Positions 1-10,200 of a DNA stretch of 64,000 nucleotides are shown here, one piece after another. Location: NCBI GenBank assembly GCA_013399115.1, contig VXAA01005608.1, positions 174,212-238,211 of the forward strand, written 5' to 3'. This DNA is from Anseranas semipalmata (lineage: Eukaryota > Chordata > Aves > Anseriformes > Anseranatidae). The notes beneath the pieces were generated by a model. It saw only the letters and a program-made list of their open reading frames with translations, ran no database searches and was not told the origin of the DNA. Position 1 is the first letter of the stretch. Each line of letters begins with the position of its first letter. The position numbers and the translations under genes were made by a program.

Positions 1-263
1 ACTTTATGAGCTGTCAGACATTCTGATTTTTAGCTGGTGGCTGAGAATCCGATAGCAAAAGTACAGTTTAGGATTTACGGCTGGGAAAACAATTTCCCAA
101 AATATCTGCATGACTGGAACGCAGAACTACACCACATTATAACAGTGAGTATTCTTGCTCAAAATGGAAGTGCTAAACTTCAAGCACGGCTCTATGCCTG
201 AGACGATCCAAGAAACTTCCGAGTAGCGGGGCTCGCTCACGGCTGTGCAGGCAGAGCAGCCGT

Positions 264-399
264 CTCCTTCCCTCTCCTCTTCCCCCTCCAGGTAGCACCC
301 GCCACAATGCGGATTTGTCGTTCAGCTCTGCTTTTAAAACAAATTCCACCCGATGCTGCAATCGGGACAGTTTCCCAGCTGCTGCCCTCCAGTTGTTAA
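264..399 (+). other. Splice-acceptor-like tract followed by a 30-codon micro-ORF
   Basis: A long pyrimidine tract (264-289) ends in CAG at 289-291, which has the form of a 3' splice site. Sixteen bases later an ATG at 307 sits in a good initiation context (GCCACA before the ATG). It opens a 30-residue frame beginning MRICRSALLLKQ that closes with TAA at 397-399. Nothing in the peptide is recognisable. This could be the edge of an exon of an unannotated transcript, but such tracts arise often by chance, and no matching donor site or neighbouring exon could be assigned. Confidence 0.13.
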
Positions 400-659
400 A
401 TCCTGAAAGGCGTCCCTCTGAAGATTATTACACTGATTTTTCATGTGCAGAAACACAGAGGGAAATAAACATTAATGTTAACCTAACAGTATTGTTCAAA
501 CAGTAAGAAATCCTCCCCTTCCCTCCTCCTCCTGCTGCCTAAAACTGCAAAAATTAAATCCATAAGGGCATTTATAGAGAATATCTTATTTGGGGAACAA
601 AACAAAAGTGACTGACACAGTTATTTGTCATTGCTGGTAAATAAATTTGCGCAGCTTAC

Positions 660-960
660 AATGTTTACCCTGGAGTACCGGCGGAAGATCCATTCGTGAT
701 GCATTAGAAACGAGCCTCAATGACAAACTTCAGCTCTCCGCTCCAGCAAAGCTGATGTATTGACTAGACAGGTAGATATTAGGTACTCTGACTGTCTGGA
801 TGCTATGGAAATCACGCTGCACGCATCTGACCATTGTCAATGGCAGAAGACAAGTACCGGCCTCATTCTTATTCTACCCAGGAAAAAGGCCTCGTCTGCA
901 TTAGCCTTTTTACTGAAAGGCTGCCATATTTGTCAGTTCAGACGCATGTAAGATAAGCTC
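660..960. other. Candidate conserved noncoding (enhancer-like) block
   Basis: This stretch has balanced base composition, no repeats, no low-complexity runs and many short motifs of the kind bound by developmental factors. The clearest is a 13-base inverted site at 831-843, with arms CCATTG and CAATGG around one central base. Each arm is a SOX-type core (CCATTG/CAATGG). A 63-codon open frame (760-951) crosses the block but matches no known protein. Conservation is inferred from texture alone, since no other genome was available for comparison. Confidence 0.22.
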
Positions 961-1779
961 CTTCCCCGTTATCTAATATTTCACCAGGCAGTGGAAACGA
1001 AGGATAAGCAGAGCCTAATAGTCTATGTGGGCAGGAGATGTTGAATGCTGTCAAGCTCAGCACAAGGCTTGGATGCCCGAGACAAGGGGAAGTTTACAGC
1101 AGAAGCTAATCACTTCATTTTGAGGAAAAAAAAAAACTCATAGGGATTTGGAGAAACCATTATGACTTATCCCGACTATGCAGCAAGCCAGAAGACAAAT
1201 GTAAAACCCTTAGTGCAGCATTGCACTCGGTGCTGCTCCCTCCCTGTAACGTAGGTACCACTCGGCTAAAATTGCAGTCCAGTCAAAGAGGATTAAAGGG
1301 GGGAGCTGTAAAACCGCTGCCTTCCCTGAGCGGCTGCAGGAAACGGAAGGGGAGGCAGGGAGGAGCGAAATGAAAAACCAAATTCTGCCTTCTCGGCGTG
1401 TTCTGGCACAGCAGCCACCAGGAAAGTCAAAAGCGCGGTCGCAGCCTGGCTTACCTGAGCGCTCCCCCTCTGTGACTACGCAGGCTTTTATGCTGCTCGA
1501 TGCGGATATCATGGTGCTAAGGGAGTCCAGATAAAATTAAGACACCCCGTTTCCAAGCTCACAGCGTAAGCACGATTGAACAGCATGCCAGCTTAGCAGA
1601 TACACCATCTCAAACAGTAGTGACTGTACAGCAGCACTACTCGATTTTAATGCCCTGACGCGAGAATCAAACCGTAGTTACACAGAACTGCAACCCTACT
1701 GTAAGCTTTGAACATCGGTACACCCAAACCGGGTATGTTCAGCAGTGTAAAGGGACTCTTGGTGTAAAGCCTGCACTTA

Positions 1780-2335
1780 ATGCCTCACCTGGCTGCCCAT
1801 AACAACTCCCACCCTCCCTGCGGTCACCAGCCATGGCCGCTGCCGGCTGCACCCAACGTGTGGGCCCACGGTGGTGGCCCTGTCGCGGCACCCGCCTGTC
1901 CCCATCCCATGGTGAAGACGGTCACAGGAGGCCTGTTCTCGGCCAGCCACACGCTCCCGGGCGTCAGCACTCGCTTTGCCCACAGAGGAGGCCAACTGGG
2001 GAGCGCGTGTGAGGCACATGAGCCCCCATGGAAAACAAGCCTCGCCTGTGTCGAATTTTAGGCCTGGCAGCCTCGAGGATGTTCGAGGCCATCTTCATCT
2101 TGGTGGCAGCGTACACCGTGGTGACCGGCCTTGTCTCCACAGAAAGCTGCCTTCCCAGGGGCCGGCGGGACGCCATGCCAGGCAGCACCTTCCTGGCCTG
2201 CTGGTGCATGGGGGACGGAGGGTGCAGGGTGCCTCGTGCTTTGCCTTGCCACCAGCCGCTGCACGGCGTGCTAAGTTACACCCCTCCTCGGGACGGCGGG
2301 GAATTCCTCTGCCTTTTCTCACGTGAACCTCGCAA
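1780..2335. other. GC- and CpG-rich patch, no gene recognised
   Basis: Base composition rises sharply and CpG dinucleotides become frequent. Several overlapping open frames of 60-116 codons exist on both strands (for example 1976-2326 plus and 1777-2019 minus). None shows a domain, signal peptide or membrane segment I recognise, and their mutual overlap argues that they reflect scarce stop codons in GC-rich DNA. It could be a small CpG island, a first exon of an unannotated transcript, or simply a GC-biased patch. Confidence 0.4.
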
Positions 2336-2485
2336 CGCTTGTTTGTTTGTTTTTTAAATCACGTAGTGAATTAGGAGGTAGCAGAAACCACTTAATTTAA
2401 AATGATCTGCTTCATGTTGCTGGGAAAGAAAAGGAACAGGAAGCGGCCAGGAACTGGTGCCACGTACAGTCTTCTAGTTGGCCCA

Positions 2486-2930
2486 TAGAATGACAGAAAA
2501 TCCCAAGCTGGAGGGGACCCACAAGGATCATTGAGTCCAACTCCTGGCTCCACACAGAACCACCCAAAAATCAGACCATGTGTCTGAGAGCGTTGTCCAA
2601 ACGCTTCTTGAACTCCAGCAGGCTCGGTGCCGTGACCACTGCCCTGGGGAGCCTGTCCCAGTGCCCCACCACCCTCTGGGTGAAGAACCTTTTCCTAACA
2701 CCCAGCCTGACCCTCCCCTGTCACAGCTCCATGCCGTTCCCTCGGGTCCTGTCGCTGTCACCAGAGACCAGAGATCAGCGCCTGCCCCTCCGCTCCCCTC
2801 GTGAGGAAGAGGCCATGAGGCCTCCCCTCAGTCATGCAGGCTGCCATGAGGCCTCCCCTCAGTCTCCTCTGGGCTGAACAAACCAAGTGGCCTCAGCCAC
2901 TCCTTGTATGTCTTCCCCTCCAGACCCTTC
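2486..2930 (-). mobile_element. CR1 retrotransposon fragment, 3' end of ORF2 and 3' UTR
   Basis: Read on the minus strand this is the last part of a CR1 LINE. The 3' terminus lies at low coordinates and starts with the usual ATAGAAT / AAGCTGGAGGGGACC type sequence near 2486-2520. The plus strand shows standard reverse-complement CR1 phrases such as CAGTGCCCCACCACCCTCTG. The copy is truncated at its 5' end near 2930, so it cannot encode a full reverse transcriptase. Its closest relative in the window is the 3' part of the plus-strand CR1 at 28195-29930. About 240 aligned bases show some eight differences by eye, so the two belong to one subfamily and lie in inverted orientation. Confidence 0.93.
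2812..2863. repeat. 31-base tandem duplication inside the CR1 copy
   Basis: A 21-base segment beginning GCCATGAGGCCTCCCCTCAG occurs at 2812-2832 and again at 2843-2863, a period of 31 bases. The related CR1 copy at 28195-29930 has this segment only once (reverse complement, around 29570-29590). The duplication therefore arose in this copy or in a close progenitor. Confidence 0.85.
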
Positions 2931-3414
2931 TGGAGCTGGACACTAGCCCAGCTCCGTTTCTCCTTAAAAAACAGTCAACCTCTGCCCAATTGGACGCGGG
3001 TACCTGCTCCTCACACAGGGTTAGCTGCTGCACAGCAGCTGCCCTGAGCTATAGGCAGGATCATCCAAGCAGCCTTGATGTGCTGGGAGACATTGTGGTG
3101 CACAGCTGGATCAGCACGTCCCCACTGACCTGGGCAAGCTGCTCATCCCCTGGGCACCTCAGCCAAAGGCTGGTCCCAGCACCCAGGCACAGGTCCTCTC
3201 CAAATCGCAGCTGCGAATGAGGAGCACAGGCAGCAAGGCTGCCACGGCCGTGCTCTCCACCCCAGACACGGAGCAAAGCAGCATCTGTGCTTAGGGAGTG
3301 TCAGTTCCAGAAAGCAAAATGCAAAAACGAGATAAAGGTTATGGTAGCTTTTCAAAATATATTAGTTTCACTGTTCATTTCATAAAATGCAGAAGTGCTT
3401 TACCTAAAAACTGC
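2931..3414. other. GC-rich single-copy sequence next to CR1
   Basis: CR1 homology stops near 2930, but the GC-rich composition continues to about 3290 before the sequence turns A/T-rich. A frame of 128 codons (2834-3220 plus) begins in the CR1 and runs into this segment, so it is not a natural gene. I see no recognisable domain, and no CR1, MIR or LTR signature. Confidence 0.5.
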
Positions 3415-3441
3415 AAAAAAAAAAATAATAATAATAATAAT
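3415..3441. repeat. A-run followed by (ATA)n microsatellite
   Basis: Eleven adenines are followed by five or more ATA/TAA units. It lies about 480 bases beyond the truncated CR1 end and is not that element's tail. Confidence 0.9.
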
Positions 3442-4368
3442 CTGATGGTCTGCCTTCACCCTTTACAGTCTTCCATCTCTGTCAGTGATTTCCACACAAA
3501 CCCATAGAAAATTTGTACAATTATCCATTGCAACACCACCACTGGATCCCAGCCGTGGGGCCGCAATGCAGCCTCATGTGCATTTGTGGCAGTACTGAAT
3601 GAAAATACAAGTTTCAGAAGAAAAGTGCATTTCACGTAGCCATACATCATGACCTCTTCCTTTTACTTTGCATTCCAGCTAATGTTCAAAAGCTTGCATA
3701 GAAATAAATAATCTTGTTCTCTCTGCTTTTTAATATTCTTTTTAATATTCTTTTTTTCAGTTTTTCTAAACCTTGATTAGACAGACATGTCTACTTTAAA
3801 AGCAGTCTCTAGCAAGTCCATTCTCTAATGAAACAACTGGGGCAGAATGGCTCTCTGTTAATGTTACATTTAGTCATTAAAAATGTGCATTTGTGATTCT
3901 AAAAGCTGCTAGAGGCAAAACACAACAGAGAGATACATACTCAGATTTACATTTAGTTTCCAGCCTGGTAGATTCAGTGAAACTAAAATTAACATTTCCA
4001 CCTTTTATATGCATTTATGGACAAATACACATTGAATAATAACCACCACTGCTGTACACATTTGAATCATCTTTCAGCAGAGGACTAAATGCCTTTTCAA
4101 AAAAATATATAATTTAGCATCATAACAGTGTGAAGTGTGTGAAGACACTTTTATGTACTACTGCATTAGATCTGGGGTACAGCACAGGGGATGTCGGCAC
4201 CTTAAAGCAACACAACACGATGGCTTTGGCAGGAAATACACATGGCCAGTAGAGACAGGAACAAAAATACTTGAACTCGACTGGAAACAATCACTAAATA
4301 ATACAAATAACACAAACTATACAGTGGGATCTTTAATTATGAAAAACTACAAAGACCTTGGTTTCACA

Positions 4369-4396
4369 TGTTTAACAAATCCATGTTTGTTAAACA
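4369..4396. repeat. Exact 11-base inverted repeat with 6-base spacer
   Basis: TGTTTAACAAA at 4369-4379 is matched by its exact reverse complement TTTGTTAAACA at 4386-4396, separated by TCCATG. Each arm resembles a forkhead-type core (TGTTTA) and also overlaps a TTAAC/GTTAA half-site of the HNF1 kind, so a paired factor site is conceivable. A short hairpin is the alternative. Chance occurrence in A/T-rich DNA cannot be dismissed. Confidence 0.85.
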
Positions 4397-5360
4397 ACAT
4401 ATTAGTAAAATGAGTTCATTCTCACTATTTGTTTGTATTACAGGAACACAAAGATCCTTCAATCAAGAATCACAGCTCCAGTGGCCTGGGCAACATGTAA
4501 TTAAAAAAAGACAGTCCTTACATCTTGAGGTCTGGAACTATGACAAAAAAAGATGAATTGCCGATGAAACAGGAGGAGCAAAATGCTCACATCCACTGTA
4601 TAAAATTCTGGGTACTCTCAGCTCTTCAGCTGCCTAGCTGATAAAAACCCAAACAAACCCTGAAGGAAGCCTTTTTATGATTTTGACAGCAAATATTATG
4701 TCCCATATATCAGGTACCATCTAGTGAATCACCAAGACAACTTGCTCTTGTACAAGGAAAACTCCAACCAAGCCACAGGCAGTAAACACACAGCCAGACT
4801 AAAGGGGGTAATAGGGGAAATGAGCATCCATTGCATTTTCTGCATTCCAGATGCTTTGTGCTCTCTTTTTCTGAGCAGTAAAAGAAACAGGGAAAACAAG
4901 GCCTAGATACTACCACAAATAAAGCTGTTTCCTACAGTATTCCTTTGGTATTTTTGGTGTCTCAAAAACAACACCAGGAAATAATTAAAGGTTTAAAAAA
5001 CAAAAACAAAAATGCAATCTGAAAAGTTCAACTCAAGTAAAAGCAAATGAACTAGACAGACACACAGTTCAAATGCTGTGGCCATATTACCTAGCAGTCT
5101 TCTTCAGCACGAGCAGCTGGAAAAAAAAAATAAAATGAAGCTGCTTAAATTTTGTTCTATTGCCCAAACTTTGCTTTCCTTCCACACTATGCAGTCCAGG
5201 AACAGAAAACTACACCTTGTTTTCCCATCGCAGTTTGCAAATTTCACAGCCCAACTTCAAATAACTACTGACAGAAAATTTTTTTCACAACTCCTTGGAG
5301 CAGGGAATCTTTAATAATGTGCTCCTGCAGTGCCAAGCAGAATGCCAAAAACAAGAAAAG

Positions 5361-5451
5361 AAAAAAAAAAAAAGAAGAAGCCATAGAGGGAAGCAGAGAT
5401 GAATCAAAGACAAACTAAGCTTCAATCTAAAAAAAGTGGAAAAAAAAAAAA
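5361..5451. repeat. A-rich low-complexity stretch
   Basis: Two adenine runs, 5361-5373 and about 5440-5451, lie within purine-rich sequence. There is no LINE or SINE body immediately upstream on either strand, so a retroposon tail is not supported. Confidence 0.8.
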
Positions 5452-6400
5452 TTAAAGTGAGGGACCGTATAAACACAAACAAGTGAGATGAAACATGTAC
5501 CCAAGCAGGTGCTTGGAAGCAATGACCTAACGGGCTCTCCTGGCTCTATAGCTCAGGAGCTGCTGGCACAACCGCCCTATCTGCAGCATCCCTGTACTGG
5601 AAAGAAAAGTCTCTATATAGAGCTCATTCATTAAAAAGTGGCTCTTCAGGCTATTGTAAGACAATAATTTACAGTGCTAGGTTCACTTTGTGCTTTGTTG
5701 CTGAGGAGAGCAGAAACAAACTTATTGTTCCTCTCCTACAGTGGTTTAAAAGCAAAGTGCAATTTCAAGGGCAGATCAAAGTTAGACTAATTATTTCCTT
5801 TCTGCATATCCTATAAGTAAGTGTAACAGATCACTAGGGAAGAGTGAAACAAAAGATGAATGTATTTGCACACACTAACAACAAACACTGAGAAACAAGG
5901 ACATTATTTATATAATAAAAAGATGCATAAGGGAAAACATCAAAGCCTGTATTAAATATACAAACCCACAAATATATCACCAGCGGTGCCTAAATAACTA
6001 GGGAAATAAACTGGCTCTTCTCTTCCTTCACACTTACTTCAAATTACACGTAACTGCTGAGGTGGTTAAATCCTTCAAGAGCCTTTAGCACTACTGATCA
6101 TGAGGGTTTGGTAATTCTAGTATTGCCCACTTGAAGTTAATCCTGTGACTGAAAAAATACAGCGTTTCCATTGTTTTCTGTTGTTTAGAAACATTCACGT
6201 TTACTAAGGCCATACCGTAAAGATTTAGACTGCAGTCAGGAAGGCTAGAAACATGCTTTGTTGTAATTTTTAATGAAACTTGACATTGTTTTTTAAATAG
6301 TTCCAGGAATCGGGGCCTTAAAGTACTCCAGCTACCATGAGAACTGGAGAGTGGTCAAGAATATAATTTGCCCCTAGAAACTTGCAGAAGCAAATAGCTA

Positions 6401-7270
6401 TTGCTCTGCATTAATTCCTCTAGGAAATCTCGTCAGGAATATTTTGCTTATGTTACTGTTCCTTTGTCCTTTTCCCAGGTTACTTCATCTGCTAGTCGAG
6501 AAATTGCAAGCTTTTGGGGGAGAAAACAGCGTGCGAGTGGGGTTTTGTCCATCTGTCGGCGATTGCACCAGTGTTCTCCATGGCATATTCTCCAGCATTC
6601 CTACCTCAACCACTGCTTCAGAGTACCTCCACCATGTACGATGACCCCAGCACACAGGGACTCTTACAGACTGCATACAATACACAATGGCATCTGTCAG
6701 GGTCAGGCAATTGCCCAGTTTCTGTAGACCCATGTAACCCTCCAGGATTCAAAAGAGAGCTTTCAGTGTATGAGCGGTATTGCTTTTTCTTGCAAGATCT
6801 TCCCCAGGAGAACATGTTCTTGGATGATACACTTTTTTCCCCTCAAAGGGCAAATGAGGCTCCCTGGAACAGGAGGAGAAAAGGAAATGGGCTTTCCCGA
6901 GGCAGAAAAACGGGGGTGTTCAGAAAAAGCCCTCCTGACCAGGACAGAGTAAGGAGGTGACACAGGGAACAGACTCGAGCAGGACGGAGGGATGGTAGCA
7001 ACTGCGAGGAGAATACGGCCGTCACTGTCGGCTGGGCTTCCAGAAGTGGCAAAGCATGCAGTCCTGCAGGAGTAATACGTTGTGTATTTATTGCTCTTTT
7101 CGTTAAGGAAAGGCTGTCACCTGGCTCCCATCCAGGGAAGGCTGCACATACCAGGCCGAACGTACGGAGAGGAGTACAGCCTGGCACGCACAAGTTTGAA
7201 TGGCACACCTCAGTTTCTACAGTAAATCTCGGAGCAAACCCAAACTCCTTCTCCATTTCTACACTCAAAT
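6401..7270. other. Segment with several overlapping open frames, no gene recognised
   Basis: A frame of 148 codons (6514-6960, plus) faces one of 141 codons on the other strand (6843-7268, minus), and a third frame of 108 codons overlaps at 6401-6727. The plus-strand 148-codon frame begins MGEKTACEWGF and ends in a basic stretch (SRGRKTGVFRKSPP). No domain, signal peptide or transmembrane helix is evident. A pyrimidine-rich tract ending in CAG (about 6462-6478, TTTCCCAG) could act as an acceptor, but no complete exon structure can be built. It could be an exon of a lineage-specific noncoding transcript or a chance run of open sequence. Confidence 0.2.
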
Positions 7271-10200
7271 AAAGGGCCTTTTATTTGCTTAACAGTGCCT
7301 TTTTTTTTCTTTGCAATGAGCGTCCTTCTACTGTTCCTTGACGAAGAGTACAGATACAGGCATTTCTCACCCACACAGTACTCAAATGACTTTCAAACCT
7401 TTGTGTTAGCTTGTCATTTTCTGCAGCTTTCACACCCCTATTGAAACAAAGCTTAGACAAACCCTGAAAACTAAGGATCTCTCCAGACATGTCTAGACTC
7501 TCAGTTCAACAAGGCACAATATTTTTGAACTCTCTAACCTTTATGGGAGGTGACCAAAGCCAGCTCAGACAGACTAAACTGACACACCGCCAGCTAATAC
7601 CCTGAACACCTTAAAATGCAAATAGCTCTAATCTTATTAAAAATGATGCAATTCACCCCACCGCAACAGCACGAGGGGGAAGGGAAGCAAAACGGTAGCA
7701 TAGGGTACCGTTCTCATCCGACAAACAAAGCTGTAACATTTATGAATTATTTCCATTTATGATTAAAGAAGTCTGAGAACTAGGAATTATTATTTTCTTT
7801 TAATCCACATTCAGCCCGGTAAAAGGCTATATCTGGGCTAAGCGTGGGAGGTGAAGAACTGCCACCATCTCCCAAAGACATGACTAATACAAGATTTGGT
7901 AAGGCAGAAAGACAATGCCAAGTCTTTCCTCATACATCGCAAGTTGGATGAAAGCAAGTATGTAGGAAGGTGGCTAGATCATGCCAGTGTAGGCTCATGC
8001 TGTGCCTGCCATTATAAAACAGGTACCTCACTAACTTTGATGGAGCAAACAATGTAGAAATGCAACAAAAAAAAGTCTCTCTTTGCGAGCCAGAGCTTTC
8101 ACATTATCCTATCTCCTACCTCAGACGTGGGACAGCAGGAAACACACACTCCCACGTAACGCAGGAGCCGGGCAGTTACAAGGCAGTTCTTCATGCAGAA
8201 GGACCTATGCCATGGATGCAGTGAGCCCCACACATCACCTGACTGAAATTGCCTAAAACCTACTCATTTACAACCAGGTAAAGAACGGCCTCAATTTCCA
8301 CTCCTACGGGGCTAACGTTGCGAACATAAGGTAAACGAGAGATTAGCAAAAACTTCTTCATTTTGATGGGGCTACTCCTATCCAGTACGGGGGAGAGAAT
8401 GCTGCTTTGGGTTTCCGCGTGCCCTGCCAGCGAACATTTCCAGCTTCCTTCCAAAGACTGAAGAGCTCTGAGCCTGGCCCTCAGTGAAAATGCTTCAAGT
8501 GAGGTTGCACGACTCCAAGCCTGTGATTACTCACATTTCTGGATATCTGATTCACTCTTTCTCCACTCCTTCACTTTCTTCTCCAGCAGAAATGTATGAG
8601 CAACCTGAGCTACTAAAGTATCAAAAAGGACATGGATAATAATACAGTACCAATGGACGAGCTGTACTACAGTACCACAGAAGCCTTCCGGCCATGCTGA
8701 CGAGCAAAGGTGTACAGAAGAAAGGACTGCTGGAGTTTTGGACACTGTTTAGTGTGGTAATCTGCAACTGGTATAGAGCAGCATGTACAGAAGGAGTGTG
8801 GCAATTTGAGAACAAGCAAGTAGCGAGCTGCTTCTCTTTTCTTAAGGTTTGCTCAGCTGGGTTGCTTTGTGGAGGTGCAAGCGATTCACCAGCGGAGGCA
8901 AGAGGAGAAAGAGACGGATTTGTACAACTTCTGTAGAACTTCTTAATTCTCAGCTTTGCAAAGAGTGCAGCCCCAAAGCATGGATCCTACCACAAGAAAG
9001 ACCTGTCAGAAGTAAAAACTAATCACACTATAAACACTAGGGCATCATCAAACATACATTTGCCTCTAGATCATGGATTACTGTTAAACTGGGACAAATC
9101 TCTTCTCAAGTGAAGTCTCAAAGTAAAACAAAGAAAACGTACCACCTGAAACAAAATGAACCAAACACCTTACAGCCTACAAATGCTGTCCCAACCAGAA
9201 GCACACCGACCCATGGTTCTGTCTGTCTTGGACCAAATGAGCCTAAAGGCTTACTATGAATCTGTTCTCAGATGAGCTTTCCCATGCCATTAAAAAATGC
9301 TAACAAATCTTCAATATTGAAAATCCTAGTTTAAGTTGGATCACAAAAGGAAGGATGGAACAATCCCTGTAAGTTACCTGGGTTTTGTTACTACTCCGAT
9401 GGATTTGAGAGGAGGGATCTGGTGACAGTCTGCCAGTCATCAGACAAAGGGCCACCAAGAATGTCAGCAATTAAGGGAGACCTGCAGGGAATAGCCAGGA
9501 TCTGGAAAATAACCTCCAAAATGAGAGTGGGAAACACAGCTGTTTGCCTGAGGCACGCTAGCTGGAAAGTCCCTGGCTGTAGTAGCTGCTGATCTTCTAA
9601 AGAGTATCTAGAACAGCAGGCAGCACTACTGGCTTTCTCTCTTGCAAGTTGTACTAGATCATAAAATAAATCAATTCTATTAACAAAAAAAATGTAATTC
9701 TGCCATTGTGGGACACTTTGAGCAATACCTATGCCATGGTTTGTTTTTCCAGCCTAGACAGGGGTCCAGCTGCAGAGAACCTTGGGTGGTTACTGCTAGT
9801 TCAGTGCTATCAATTCCAGACTCGCGTAGTCTCCAAATTATTGCTGAGTGTCTTTGAAGTCCAAAAATAAGTCCTTGTTCCTGTCACCATTCAGACTGCT
9901 TTGCAGAACTTTCTCCTGCAGGACTGGAGTGTTCACATGGAGGAGACCAGGACTTTATGTTGATTTTAGTCTCAGAGCAAGTTGGCAAACAAAATGGGAA
10001 ATCTAAGTGCATGGTGGGGCACCAGGACAGCAAGGCAGGAGTTTCAAGATTTTCTTCCCAGCCCTGCAGACTCCACAGAATCTAAACCCAGCTCAAGTGG
10101 CAACGCTCTTGGAATAGGATAGTGTAAAAAAGAAGGGGACAGGAGGGCTTCTAGTTACAAGCCCCACCTTCAAATTGCTAGAAAGACTTGGGTCAGTCAT

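Larger units (their letters stand above)
1..2485. other. Single-copy noncoding sequence at the left edge
   Basis: No recognised protein family, RNA gene or repeat is visible from the left edge to the first CR1. The sequence is moderately A/T-rich to about 1770 and then becomes distinctly GC-rich. Open frames here are all under about 120 codons, sit mainly in the GC-rich part, and overlap one another on both strands, as expected of chance frames. Three pieces are listed separately: a splice-acceptor-like tract with a micro-ORF (264-399), a conserved-looking block (660-960) and the GC-rich patch (1780-2335). Confidence 0.6.
3442..6400. other. A/T-rich single-copy noncoding sequence
   Basis: There is no recognised gene or dispersed repeat. 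Local items are a duplicated TTTTTAATATTC unit at 3729-3755, an exact inverted repeat (4369-4396, listed), an A-rich stretch (5361-5451, listed) and a 12-base perfect palindrome CTCTATATAGAG at 5611-5622. Open frames are below 95 codons and without recognisable motifs. Confidence 0.6.

Noticed and set aside
2834..3220. 128-codon plus-strand frame
   Set aside because: It starts inside antisense CR1 and runs into GC-rich flank, with no domain.
5611..5622. Palindrome CTCTATATAGAG as a promoter TATA element
   Set aside because: A perfect 12-base palindrome, but there is no downstream initiator, CpG island or gene.
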